Assembly (NCBI GenBank): GCA_003342895.1
Contig: PTFA01000031.1
Coordinates: 5,436,678 to 5,500,677 of the forward strand
DNA: 64,000 nucleotides
Direction: 5' to 3'
Source: Casuarius casuarius
Lineage: Eukaryota > Chordata > Aves > Casuariiformes > Casuariidae
In this document: positions 26,234-38,600 of the stretch, in pieces
How positions within the stretch are numbered: position 1 is the first letter of the stretch
Layout of the letters: every line of letters begins with the position of its first letter
The notes under the pieces: model-generated
What the model was told of the DNA's origin: nothing
Seen by the model: only the letters and a program-made list of their open reading frames with translations
Database searches by the model: none
Program-made: the position numbers and the translations under genes

Positions 26234-28524
26234 GTACCCAGTCAAACAGCAGCTGCAGTGTAGGAGGATCCATGACTATTCTACCAAACAGGAATGAGCT
26301 TTCAAGTACGGACATCACCGTGTTAAACATGCTGAACAGGAGGGACAGCAATACTAGCACAATCAGTTCAGCCTACTTGAGCAGCCGCAGGTCCTCTGGA
26401 ATCTCACCTTGCTTTTCCAGCCGGAGGTCCAGCGATGCCTCCCAGGTGGAGGGAAGACCTCAAAACATGAGTGTTGCCGACTCCTATGATCCCATCTCGA
26501 CGGATGCCTCCCGGCGTTCCAGTGAAGCAAGCCAGTGTGATGACCTGCCAAGTCTTCTCAGCCTCACCCCAGCCCAGCAGTACAGGCTAAAAGCTAAATA
26601 TGCAGCAGCTACTGGTGGACCCCCACCAACTCCACTGCCTAACATGGAGAGGATGAGCCTCAAAACAAGGATGGCACTCTTGGGTGACTGCAGGGAGTCT
26701 GGAGTATCTCCATTGCCTCCAGTGAATGCCCCTCGAAGATGTAGTGATGGTGGGACAAATGGTTACAGCAGGAGGCATTTTCTGTCTCACAACGCTCTAG
26801 GAAACGGGACAAGGAGAGCCAGTGATCCGGTAAGAATGGTCTCCGACAACCTCTCTGTTCCTAGAGTCCAGCGTTTCAACAGTCTTAGTAGCTTTAACCC
26901 TCCTGCTTTGCCTCCATCCATGGAAAAGCGCAATTTTATTCTTCAGAACTACACCCGTTCTGAGGGTGGTGTCTTCCGTGGCTTCAGCTCCCCCTGTCCT
27001 CCAAGTATCAGTGAGAACGTCGCCCTGGAGGCTGCTACAATGGAAGCAGGTGGCAGTTTGAATGATGAGGATCTCCTGCCAGATGACGTGGTTCAGTATT
27101 TGAATTCCCAGAACCAGGGCATGTACGACCACTTGTTGAACAATGTCCTAGACAACAACAAAATGCATCATGGCTCAGTGTTAGGAAACAACAGCCCCAG
27201 CAACTTCGACCAAGCCCCTCCACCGAGCAGTCAACAGGCAGGCTCTGAGGCAAACAAGAGCGACTTGCCAATTCAGTGGAATGAAGTAAGCTCAGGAAGT
27301 TCTGACTTATCTCCTTCAAAACTGAAATGTGGTCAGCGCTCGGCAGCGCAGCAGACTCGGGCCTTTGGACTGTATAACAATATGATGGTTCAGCAGCAGA
27401 ACCTGGAGAGAAGCAACGTGGCCCAGCAAAATGGCTATCAGAACCTGATGGAAAACAACAGCTCCTACAGTTTACAGCAAAATGCAGTTCTTGGCAGCAG
27501 CACCGGTAATTCTTTCAGCATGCAGCCCAATAAGCCTTATGGCGAAAGCATCAGCAGGCAACCAATGATTTCTGGGGCAATGGACAATTCCTGTAGCATG
27601 GCAGTTCAAGGGCAGAAGCTGAAAAACAGCAACATGCCAGTGAATGGGAACCAGCAAAATTTTGGTCATCCCATGGCATCCAGCAATCAAGCCACCAGTA
27701 TGGCAAGCGGGATGCAGAACGGGAATATGATAGAACAAGAATATTTGCAAAATCAACCAGTCGGGGATGGAATTCATTACCAGGGAGTCAATCAATCCAG
27801 TCATATGATATTAGGGCAGATTAGTCCTACCTCACAAAGCAGTCTGTATCAAGGGCCACAGAGCTGTCCACCGGTGTCTCACAACATTGGTAGCCAGCCG
27901 TCAGGTTTGTTGGTGGCCAAAGGTTACCAGCCGTGTGCTAATTACAGTGGCAACAGACGGCAAAATGTGTTGAGAAACAACCTGGCACAACAGCAAGGAC
28001 ATATAAGTGATGGCAACCAGACGTACAGGGTAAACACCATTAAGATGGAGATGCAAGGTCAATCACAGCAGTTCTGCTCTAATGCGCAGAATTACTCTGG
28101 TCAGTTATATGACCAAACCACAGGCTTTAGCCATCAAGCTATGAAAACAGGTTCTTTCTTCGTTTCGGAAGCTAACTGTCTGCTGCAGGGGACTGGTACT
28201 GCAAACTCATCCGAGCTTCTTTCCCCGGGGGCTAACCAAGTGACAAGCACAGTTGACAGCATTGACAGCAACAGCCTAGAAGGTGTGCAGATTGATTTCG
28301 ATGCTATCATAGATGATGGGGACCGTGTCAGCTTAATTTCAGGAGCCCTGAGTCCGAGTATCATTCAGAATCTCTCACGCAATTCCTCACGCCTCACCAC
28401 TCCCCGAGCGTCTCTTACATTCCCAGCTATGCCCGTAAGCACAACCAACATGGCTATTGGGGACATGAGTTCTTTGTTGACCTCACTTGCAGAAGAAAGC
28501 AAGTTTCTTGCTGTTATGCAATAG
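26234..28524 (+). CDS. GLI3: GLI3 exon 15 (last): processing/degron region and C-terminal activation domain
   Basis: Starts by completing the split glycine codon and runs 762 residues to TAG at 28522-28524. The N-terminal part carries the six PKA sites of GLI3 in order and near-human spacing. Counting from the Met codon at 26272, the serines are 26 (RRDS), 42, 54 and 84 (RRSS), 158 (RRCS) and 184 (RRAS), matching human S849 to S1006 with one codon inserted before the fifth. Phosphorylation of these by PKA, then GSK3 and CK1, drives partial proteasomal processing to the repressor; Hedgehog signalling blocks this. Further on are [16 protein letters not shown] (sumoylation consensus), the acidic activation motif [11 protein letters not shown] (28285-28317) and the conserved end [13 protein letters not shown]. 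The middle is unusually Asn/Gln-rich. Start codons inside are not initiation sites; this is an internal-to-last exon. Confidence 0.98.
26347..26825 (+). other. GLI3: GLI3 PKA/GSK3/CK1 phosphodegron cluster (within exon 15)
   Basis: Six Arg-Arg-x-Ser sites: the first serine codon is at 26347-26349 and the last at 26821-26823 (RRASDP). Three are repeats of the form SRRSS followed by small and polar residues. The spacing +0, +16, +28, +58 is the same as in human GLI3, and the last two sites are shifted by one residue. All six acceptor serines are intact, so processing control should be conserved. Confidence 0.93.
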
Positions 28525-29757
28525 ACATGATAAAAAAAAAAAAGCTTAGGAGATAACAGATGAAAAAAAGACTCATATTTTTTAGTTGTGTATGTATGTT
28601 AGCAATCTCATCTCACCTAAATGGGATGTGTTTCAAGTATATTCCTTTTATGGAATAAGGACTCTGAAAACCCTAAAGTGTTCTAGGGAGAAACTGTCTT
28701 CCATTTCAGTTTTGAATCAGTATTGCTACACCCATTCCCCCCCGCTCTCTCTTCTCTCTCTCTTGCTCCCTTTTTAAATGTCTGTATGCTTCTTTTTTCT
28801 TTTTTTTTTATTGTAAACCAATGTAAACGTGTGAAGTGCATGTTTTTGTTTTGTTTTTTGTTTTTTTTTAAAGAAAGGTCTGATGAAATGACTTTGCAAT
28901 TTTCTATTACTCAAAAGAAATTCAACCCTGTGCAATTGTTGCAATTTTTCCCCCTAAACCTGTAGGCACAAAATAACCAGGCACAAAATGAAGTGAACAT
29001 AGAAGAAATCCTCTCTTCATACATTGGATGCATTGCATTGAGGTGGACAACTGATTTAGAAATGCACTGCCATGGTACCCCTAGGCTATAGTTTCAGAGT
29101 GGTGGGGCACAAGAAATATGAAGTTCAAACAAATAAGAGATGTAAAACAACCAACTCTTTGATGCGAAGCAAATGTTTAAGGTTTTTGTAAGCACACACA
29201 GACAGATGTCATTGCCTTGCGTAATGATGCAAAAATTGTGTCGTATGTGTGTTTAACTCATTTCAGAGGAAAGGGAGACAAGAAAGATGTACTTATTACA
29301 ATTCACATTTTTGTAGAATTTGATATTCCATTTTTTCAGCCTTCTTTTTTAAATGACTGGAGAGCACAATTATATGCATATTTGATGATTTGGGTAGTCT
29401 GTAATTCCTTCACTGCATACCGCATTCTTGGAGATAGGATCAGGATCTCATCATGGAGTATTTCACACAATGGAATTCCAGTATTCCATACTGTGGAATG
29501 ATTCTTTTGTTTGTTTAAATGCAAATTATTGAGACACGTAAGTTGCAGAGCCATTAGTTCTCATTCACAGTAATAATTTCTTTGCCAGAACTGGCTTGTA
29601 CACCCCTTCTAGCACATACAGCTTTGCAGATGGATTATATGTTTTAAAGTATATAAATGTCCATTAACATAACACATTTACAGCTTCAAAAGCATCATGG
29701 AGTTGGCATGTAAAACCAGTTAAAAAAAAAGGAATGGCTCCATTCTCAGACCAGCCA

Positions 29758-29763
29758 AATAAA
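29758..29763 (+). terminator. GLI3: Possible proximal polyadenylation signal (AATAAA)
   Basis: A canonical hexamer about 1.2 kb after the stop codon. A short 3' UTR isoform is possible, but no strongly GT-rich downstream element is evident. Confidence 0.3.
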
Positions 29764-32700
29764 TCAAAGTGATTGCAAGCAATCCAATAATCATAAATGT
29801 GTTTCCAGTGTGTCCAGGCTTTACAAGATTAAAAGATTTAAACTGCCATTAAAAATGGCAAAGAAACAAGCTGAACAGCAAATATTTCTGGTGCAGATAA
29901 TTGAAATACTTAAAAAACAAGGACAAAAGGACCTCCCCAAACTTGGTGATACCCGTTTGCATTTGATTTCAAAGCAAATCAGTGGGCCAATGTCTAGGCT
30001 TAGTTACATTAGCAGGAATTGTGACTAACCATGTTATGTTTGTGAAGTTATTGCTTGGTATAGATGAACAGAACTTGCTCTGTAGCATCTAGCTATTACA
30101 GCACTTTTTTTTTTTTTTTTCCTGTATTTGGTTCTGTGTCTGCTCCCCTGAACACACAGCACTCCTGGGGATGCAGGTTGGGCTGGAGAACATTTCCAAG
30201 ACCAAGGGCTAAATTCACCCATTCCTAGAAGCTGCATGCAAGTCCAGGCCTCAGGCTTCTCAGCTAAGTCCTAATATTAAAGTACTGTGACAGGATGTAC
30301 ATGGTGCAGGCACTTACACTTACGGATTTGGTATCTGTAAGGAGCTAATGTAAGCATGGCCAAATGGTGAGGAGGGGGAGTTTGGTTTATTTTGGCATAC
30401 AGATCCATTTTAGCCCTGTAAGAATTACCAATAATACCAGCAGGCGATTTCTACTGCCTAGAAGGCTGTAGCGCTCTTTTTTTTGACTGTAAAAAGAGGT
30501 AAAATACCAGCTGATTTGGGGCATTGCATTTGAGGAGTGTGCAGGCATACAACCCAAGTGAAGCTATTGAATAACATTGCTCTATCAACAGCTGTTAAAG
30601 TCAGAGAAAGAAGATGTAAATGGGTATGAAAGCATCACAGAAATCCATTGCTGAGACCATAATTGGGCTTATTACAGCATGTATTAAATAATTTTCACTA
30701 GCTACACTGTGAGCTGGAGTGTTAGAAATCAAAATGCAAATAGAGAAAAGGCTTTTCTCAATATCCTGCAACTTTTATCATTGTCCTGCTCCTGTCTTTC
30801 TCCATGTCCTTAGCAAGCATTTCTTCCATGATTTGTGTTGCACATGGGTATTCCCTCCCTTCTGTGACCTGTGCTCTTTGCTGGTCCCCTCCCAGCCTCC
30901 CTAAGCATAACCCAAATGTGACAACGCTTCTGTGGTGGTCTCTAGCCTGTGTGGGGAATTTGGCACAACATGCAATGGCAGATGGTTGTTTTTTTCTATT
31001 ACAACGTGGCTAAGACTTGCCTCTTCCAGCCATGCTCATTGCCTGGAGACCATCCCTCACTCTCAGCAGAGTGGCCCTGTTCCCCAGGCAATCTAGTTGT
31101 AAGCTGATCTAGGCTGCAGACCTCTTCCCACTTTCATGTCCTACTCGTGGAGCAGTTGCAGCACCTCACTGATGCCTGCCCGGCTCCCAGTGTGCCCTCA
31201 CAAGAAGGTAGAGCAGAGGCAATTCATGCATTAGCAGCCCCATGGATTCAAAGGAAAACACTGAGGGGACCCAGATGCAAAATGGGGAGATAGAAAGGTG
31301 CCACTTCAGGGCTATAACAGGCTTACGGGTGATTTTTATAACTGCAGCAGCCCTGTGAAGACCCACTGCCTGTACTCAACCCCTGTCTCTCCTCTGCTGC
31401 CTGGGAAAGGAGGAACTCCTTAGGCCCAGCAGGTCACTGCGGGAGGGCTAGAGGGGGTGTTTAGATGGTCACGCTTTACTTCTTTGCAGCACCGTGAGAC
31501 AGCTCACACCCCTGCTCAGAAACACCGGTGTATGTGTTAGGAAAGGCTGCACACTCATCAGCTGGCTGTATTTCAAATAGCTCTCGGTAACCAATAGCTG
31601 GCTGTTTATTAAGCCATCAATTACATGTTTGTAAACAATTTCAACAGGGAGACTTATGACTCCTTTGGTAGTCATGGCTTTGGGAGAGAAGCCTTTTATT
31701 GTTATAGAGCCAATACATAAAAAAAAAGACCTCTTAAACTTAATTTTCCAGTTCGTGATTATATTTACTGATCTATTTGAAGCTGAGAAGCTACTAACAG
31801 ATGTGACCCATCAGAGCTTAGAAGGAGGCATTCATACTGCTGAAGGCTAAAAGAGACTGTTGAAAGGGCAAATTTGCCTTCCTGGATTTGACAGACTTTT
31901 GTCACTCACTCCTGTCTTGGGCCAACAATGTGTCTTGGCCTAAACTGCATGTTCCCAAAAGGCATCCAGTTTTTATTTGGAGATACGAAAGAAACAAAGA
32001 CTCCACTAAGTCCCCAGAGAGTTTGTGCAAATGATTGATCGTTTTTGCCATTAAGCATGTGTGCCTGTTTTTTGCATGTAAACGTGTTACGTTTTGGCTT
32101 TTAGTAGCTTCTCATACTTTTATGTTGAAGAGCCTGTTTTGGTACTTGTGAAGGTATCAGTACACAGTAGTCCAACCTTTTTTTTTTTTTTTTTTAAAGG
32201 AGGTAGACTGGGCTGTCTGGGCATGGCACAAAAGCTTTAACTCCTCAACCTCCTCCTCAAAACATGCCAGTCTGGTGAAAGTCCCACCAACATTACACAC
32301 AGGTATACTAGCACTGCTCTACTCCTGCTTTTCCACTTACACAGCTGAAACTTTTTTCTTTATCTGGCACATAAGTTGGCATTGCAAGAGCAGTTGGAAG
32401 CCCGCCACTCTCCCTAGACTACCAGAAAATGCTGAACTGATTTTTGTATTTTTTAAAGCATTGAGGTGGACACAGCCTCAGTCTAAACTACCTTTTCTTC
32501 TAGTGGCTCTTTACAGCAGGGGGAGTCTTCCAGTTCTTTTACTGTTGGCCTTGGGTGCATGTGCCTTGGTCAATGTGCATAAAGCACACATGTTTTTCCA
32601 GACATTTTTACTTCCCACAAAGTGGGAATTGTTAGTGAGGGTTCATCTATAAGGTACAACTGCATGGATGAAAGGTATTTTTGCAGATAAGTCGATAGGC

Positions 32701-33251
32701 TTCCAGAGTGGGTTTGCTGGTAAGTACTATGGCCTAGCACATCCAAATGGCAGATGATGTTTTTCTCTCCTTGGAGAGAAAATGGTACCCAAATGGTACG
32801 TGCATTAAAATGTTGGCTTGCTCACTCACTTGCAGTCATTGCTTCCTGCCCATTGCATCCCTCCCTTTCTTTTGATGAAATGGGCAGTTGGCTCACCCAC
32901 ACATTACACAATGGCTTGTCCTTTTGAACAACAGTGTTTATATTCTCGCAATGTATGATGTGCCTTATTTTGTGTTGATCCTGTGAAAGAGAGGGACCAA
33001 GATATATTGCCAGATTTTTCACAATGAGGCTCTACTCACCATTTCAGCTAATAGCACATACCACTGTTAATAGTGTCTCAAACGTCTTGTAAACCTCTGG
33101 TATTCACGTGTTATTGTCCTTGAATTGATAGAATGTCTTCTATTGAAAAGTTACTGTTGTCAGTCCTGCAGATGTGTAAGATAAAACTGTGTTCATTTTT
33201 TTCACTTTTTTTAGTTTTTTTATAAAGCTTGTAATCCTTTTTTTTTTAATG

Positions 33252-33391
33252 TGTAAATACATTTACGTACAGTAGGAATAGTGTTTGGCTGTAACAGGCC
33301 TTAGTGGTCTTCATTTGATAAAGCTGCAGTTATGATCTGATGTTTCTTGAGCCTTAGGTTGATCTGAAGGGTCTGTAGCACTGTGTACATA
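33252..33391 (+). promoter_or_regulatory. GLI3: Two Pumilio-response motifs in distal GLI3 3' UTR
   Basis: TGTAAATA at 33252-33259 and TGTACATA at 33384-33391 both match TGTANATA, the known binding motif of PUM1/PUM2, which destabilise mRNAs. They lie 71-203 bases before the distal polyadenylation signal and would be absent from a proximally cleaved transcript. The motif match is exact; the function is inferred. Confidence 0.4.
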
Positions 33392-33461
33392 TAAACTGTA
33401 CTTCTGCTTTCAGAACCACTTAGCTCTTTTGTAACAAAGAAAAAATGTTTCTTACAATGTC

Positions 33462-33467
33462 AATAAA
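33462..33467 (+). terminator. GLI3: Likely distal polyadenylation signal of GLI3 (AATAAA)
   Basis: TCAATAAAAACACAAAAGCC followed by a T-rich stretch is a typical signal and downstream context. The transition from UTR-like AT-rich sequence to ordinary intergenic sequence fits a 3' end near 33480-33490. Confidence 0.6.
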
Positions 33468-35578
33468 AACACAAAAGCCTTTGTACTTAAGTTCTTAGCT
33501 TTCAGCTTTTAAAATATCTCCTTGGGGGAGGCAGTTATTTTTTTAATTTCGCTGGAGAGCCTGGTAGCAATCAGGCCATGTATCGGTTCCATTAATGTTT
33601 GCTTGCTTTTCTGTTTGTTCTACCCAGCCTATTGCTTCATTTCATTCACATTTTAAAAACTTAGAATCAAAACAGGGCATCTACCTTCCCTTTAAAGAAA
33701 AAAATGGGAGTGGAGGGTGCAGAATGCAGTAATAGATGAAACTGAAATGTTACGCAGATAAAATTTATAGAAGGGAATGCTGGCCTTGTGTAAGAGGGGA
33801 CATACCGTGATGTTTAACTCTCTGCCACAAGAAAAGTCATTTCACAGCTCAAGGCCAGCCTGTGTTAGCCTGTTCTGTGACCTGGGACTACGTTCTCATA
33901 CCTTGTTTGCTGGGTGTCTCTTGCAAAGGGTCAGCCACCCTGGAAGAAGCATGGGAATTAGAGAAGCTTCTCCAGCTGTGTTAGTCTCTGCTCATTCTGG
34001 TGGCTGGCTGGCTGGTCTTCAGAAGAATTAGACAGAGACTTCTTCAAAGCCGGGATTTTGGACCAACTTGAGGAGTGTTCCTGTTGAGCAGTCACATGGG
34101 CTTGTACATTGTATGCATCTAGCACAAGTGATGTCAAGTTAGTCATGGCAAATGGTATAGAAGAAGTTGTAGTACTGCTTAGTTTTAAGATGATTCAGCT
34201 GTTCTCAAAGACTTTTTTTTTTTTTGATGCTTGTAATGCTACAACAGCTGGGTCGTTCTGTTGAGCTTTTCAGTGCTCAGAATTGGCCTTACCTCTGCCA
34301 CTGGCAAAAAAGTTCAACTATTTCCAAGACCCAAGGAGATGACCTTACATTTTTTTGTTCATGTTAACTTTGGGTTTTGTTTATGCTTCAGCCATTATAA
34401 AGCTTTTGTAGTTTAGTCTAGAGCTTAAAGATTGGTGGTGAAAAAGGACAGAGGAGAGGTGTAACGTGCCCAGGACATTTCCTCAATGGTGAGGAAGCGG
34501 AGGACCCTGGGGCTGCATGTGGGACAAGGACGTGGAGGCAAGGAAGACTTGTTGGCAGCACAGAGCTGCGTTAGGAAAGTGGGTAGAATTGGGACGGGAA
34601 GTCAGCGATTGAGATAAGTCTCAGACAAAGACNCAATGGAGCAGTGCAGAAACAAGCAGGCCTGTGGGGATAAGAGGTATCAGTAGCAGAATCTGTGCTG
34701 ACTACAAAGCACATCTGTCAGGGGTTTAGAGGTGAACATGGTGTTTCTGAGCCTTACCACTACCCTGCTGTCAGCAGCTATTTGTGAAACATCGTTCATC
34801 CCTTTCTCATGCTGGCCCAGAAACGGAAGAGCAGCCGACTACAACCATCAGTTACTCTGGCTGCTCAAATCAAAGCCCATGCAGTAGGCTTCAGTGCTCT
34901 GGCCTTGCAGACAGCATCCATGTTCATGAATATGGGCTGACTCAGTGGCAAACGATGGTTGCTCGCCTCGTAAACACTAGGATAGTAAAGACATGCACAG
35001 GCACATGTGCACACACAGAGAATCATGCTAAATAAATGTTAGTAGCATTGCAAACTTGCTCAAATGAGGGAGACCACGCACCTTGACTGCCAGTCCCTCT
35101 CCAGGCTCCTTGCACAGCTGAATCATGCCACTACCTTTAATCATCCCCTCACATGTTCATTTTTTAGCTTAATTTCCTCTACAAGCTGAATCTACATCAG
35201 GATGAGTATCAAGAGAGCAGCAGATGCCTGTGGGACTCCTGACCTGTTTGTTGCTCCAGTTGTTGGCTGTGTTGAAGGTGCAGATGAAGACACTGACTGC
35301 TGAGCTGCAGCCCTTTCTCAGCCAGATGATGCAAGGTCAGGCACCCCAACCACAAGGCTTTTCCAAGGTGAAAGCCACCTCACCTCTGAAAGGAGTACGG
35401 GGCGGACAACATTTTTCTGGGCACCCAGCCTGACTTGGGCTCTGACTGACAAGTGAGCTGCATGCACAAAGCTGCAGCCAGTGGCAGGTGGAGCTGTGAT
35501 TTGACGTGATAAAAATCAAGTCCAAAATTAGTAGATGCTGTTGACCTTCAGTTAGTCTGCGCCTCAGTGCCAAACCTG

Positions 35579-35611
35579 TAAATTAATTAACTAAATTAAT
35601 TAAATTAATTT
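35579..35611. repeat. TTAATT-rich simple repeat
   Basis: Thirty-three bases made only of TAAATTAAT-like units, with a single C, creating several overlapping TAATTA palindromes. It is best read as simple sequence rather than a homeodomain cluster. Confidence 0.85.
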
Positions 35612-38600
35612 CTTACTTCAGAAGGGCCTGTACCCAAATTAACTGCTTGCAAAACCTGAAAAATACAACAGTTATGTATAGTGCAGAATAATGTATCCAG
35701 AAAAAAAATACTTTCCTCAAAAGATTATGTGAAATTAATACACCCAGACACCAAATACAAGGGCAAAATCGCTAATAATGCTAGTACAAATAACTGAGAC
35801 CAGATCAGGCAAGGTAGTGAATGAAACAGGGCAGTCACACGGGAAGAGGAAATAGCATGGGATAAGGTGGCAATGAGGTTATCAGGATGTCTATGTGCAA
35901 GGAATGGCATTGTAGAGCAGGCCAATGTAGTTTTTTTCCATTCTCAATTTTTGTGGGCTTGACTGTGCAGTCTTCATACAGTTTTTAAATGCGGGCTTTT
36001 GGGAAGACTGCTTGTTCTCTGCATGCTGAAACACAAGCTATTTGTGTCAGGGACAGAGCTTTGTTACATGATTAGTGCAATGGGAGCCTCTAGGCACTGC
36101 TTCCCAGGAAAAACAAATAATAATAATAACTCATGCTAAAATTGCCTGCTATTTAATAACCTGGGCCTCTTTCCACCAAGAGAAGCACATAATCAGTTTA
36201 TGTTTCAACTGCTGTTGTTCCCACTGTCTCTTCCCATTTTTCTTCTCCGATTTAAACTGTTCCAGTGGATTTCCCAGGCAGAAAGGAGCGGGTTGGGGCA
36301 GGGCAGAAGGAAGAACCAATATGGGCATTTAATGGGTACGCGTGCTGCAGGGCACCCATGCACCCAGTGCTGGCCAGCACACATACCGCACCATTCAGCC
36401 TCAAAATGTCCTTCCCCGCAGTTATATCCTTGCACCCATCGCATGCTGCTTGGGGTAAAATCCCTATGTCTAAAGGGCTGGACGAAGGGGTGCTGCACAG
36501 CTGCTGTGCCTCACGAGGCATGGTCCCCCGTTTCACTGTGTCCCGGGGAAGGAGTGACCTCTTTCATGCCTTGCGGGGGATGCAGCAGCCTTCCCTCCAA
36601 ATTGCCGTGGATCGCTGAGACGTGATAGACCAAAACTGTTACTCATGGGTGGGAGGCATGCGTGAGTCACGCTTCCTTTAGCATACATACATGGGGCAGC
36701 TGGGACAGGAAAGCAGAGAAAAAGAGGGCTAGACTTTATTTCTCTGCCTTGCTTTACAAGGCCAAGTACAGCTATGGCGCAGTTGGGCCCAGGCGGGAGG
36801 GAGAAGCAGTGGGTAGATCAGATGGCAGTAAACCATAAACAGGATAGTTTCCCAGGGCTCTCTGAGTTGCTCCAGCCTTTGCCAGCAGCACTAGGATCGC
36901 TGTCAGGTCTGCGAGGCTGTCTCTGAGCCACTCTGTGCTACAGAAAAACATTACTAATGTTTCCACGACTGGAGCAAGGCAGAAGAGACAAATAACTTGG
37001 ACGGCAACATAAAACAGTGGCAAAATCTGGAAGACAGAGCAGAGAAGTGAAAAAATAAGAGGGTGGAAAGCTCTATAATAATCAAAAAGAGGCCCAGATG
37101 GATATAAGCTGAGAAAAGGCCAGGGATAGAAATAGTATCGCTAATTAGCAGAGCTAACCGACCCCATTCCTGCTGTACCTGAGCATCCTCCACTATCCTC
37201 AGAGCCCCAGTGCAGCTTGGCCCACAATCCCTGTGTGAGTGGTGGGAGACTGGTGGGAAACTGGAGCAGAGACTTGCTCAGACCTGGATGTACAGAAACA
37301 CTTAATGAGGGCCTAGTCTAGGTCCAGGCCCCCCAGGCACAGGAAAATGTCGATTTCCTACCTTGCCTTGAGGCAGTTTTGCTTCAAAGGCCTACAGCAC
37401 ATCTCACAGTGCTGAAGGGCCATGGCAGTGTTTTCGCCGGCCTAATACTTTAGCTGCCTAAAAGCCTGCTGCTGGGAAAGGGCAGATATGTCACATTCTT
37501 GGCATTGCTGCTCACTTTGCTTTATAGGTAACCTGGTGGACACTGCTTTCAGTCAACTACTCCTAGCTGTGGAGCTCAGCTGTGAATAGGCACCTCTTGG
37601 CAACTCCAAAAAGATGTGGCTGCACATCAGCTTTTGCTTGCCCAGGCTGGATGCAGTGTACCTGTGGTGATATGGTGGGTCATGCCATGGTGTTCTGTTT
37701 TACGCACATGTATTGCATTTTGGCAACAATATGGCAGAGTTTGTGTGACCTTCTTTTAAAGCAAGAATGCAATGGTGCAAGGACCCATTGACAACGAAAG
37801 CAGCCAAGGCGAGAAGGTTCACACCCACGCGGCGCATTTGCCAAGCTGTATTCATGGAGACATGACAAAACTGGCAAGGCAGTCAAGGTACAAGGACCAG
37901 AGAAGATCAGATCAAAACAAGGAGCACATCCTGGTTTCTTGTTCTGACCCCCAAGACCCTTTTTCATCAGGCTGCGAATTTTGGCCTCCTCACCAGCACT
38001 GTGGTTCCTGCACTTATCACCCCCTCAGTGGCACAGCATCAGCGGGAAGGAAGGATGGCAGCACTGCTTGTCTGTGCAGGAGCCTGCAGTGAGGCTGTGG
38101 GATGGAGCAGCAGAAGATGCAGGTTGTCATGGTCACAGAATGTGGCAGTGCGTGTTGCAGCACATGTGGGGATCATGGCCAGTTTCCCCCCCAGCAGCAG
38201 GAGATGCCACGGTCTCCTTTTCAGTTACCCTAGGAGAAGCAGCATGGCCGGGCTCCCAGGACTGCTCTCTCCTCTTAGCATTGCCGTTGGAGCAGACAGA
38301 CTCCTGTTGCTGATCCAGCCACGAAGCTCTCTCCTTTGAGCGCCAGTACTGGTAAACGTGCTCTTGTTTTATTTCTAAATTCTGGTCATTCATGTCATTT
38401 TAAAGCTTACAGCGCAGTTTCTCCATCCTGCGCACATCACTCAGCCTTGCTGCAGACTGCTAGCTGCAGATCACCTGGCACAGTAAAAGCAAACTCAGTG
38501 GCACAGCTCCTACACCTTGCCCACATCCGCTCCTTTTCCTGCCTTGGGTTTCTCTTGCTACCCTTTCCTCCTGTTCTCAAGGCTGGGCTGGGACACAGGG

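Larger units (their letters stand above)
28525..33490 (+). other. GLI3: GLI3 3' untranslated region
   Basis: AT-rich sequence from the stop codon to just beyond the AATAAA at 33462-33467. An earlier AATAAA at 29758-29763 could give a short form. The UTR includes T runs at 30105-30120 (16 T) and 32178-32195 (18 T). Two exact Pumilio motifs (TGTANATA) lie near the distal end. No open frame here looks like protein. The length of about 5 kb is inferred; the exact cleavage site needs transcript data. Confidence 0.6.

Noticed and set aside
26363..28364. Several minus-strand open frames of 60-111 codons opposite exon 15
   Set aside because: Shadows of the GLI3 coding strand, without known domains.
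35579..35611. Apparent homeodomain site cluster (multiple TAATTA)
   Set aside because: The sites arise from a simple TTAATT-type repeat, with no complex sequence between them.
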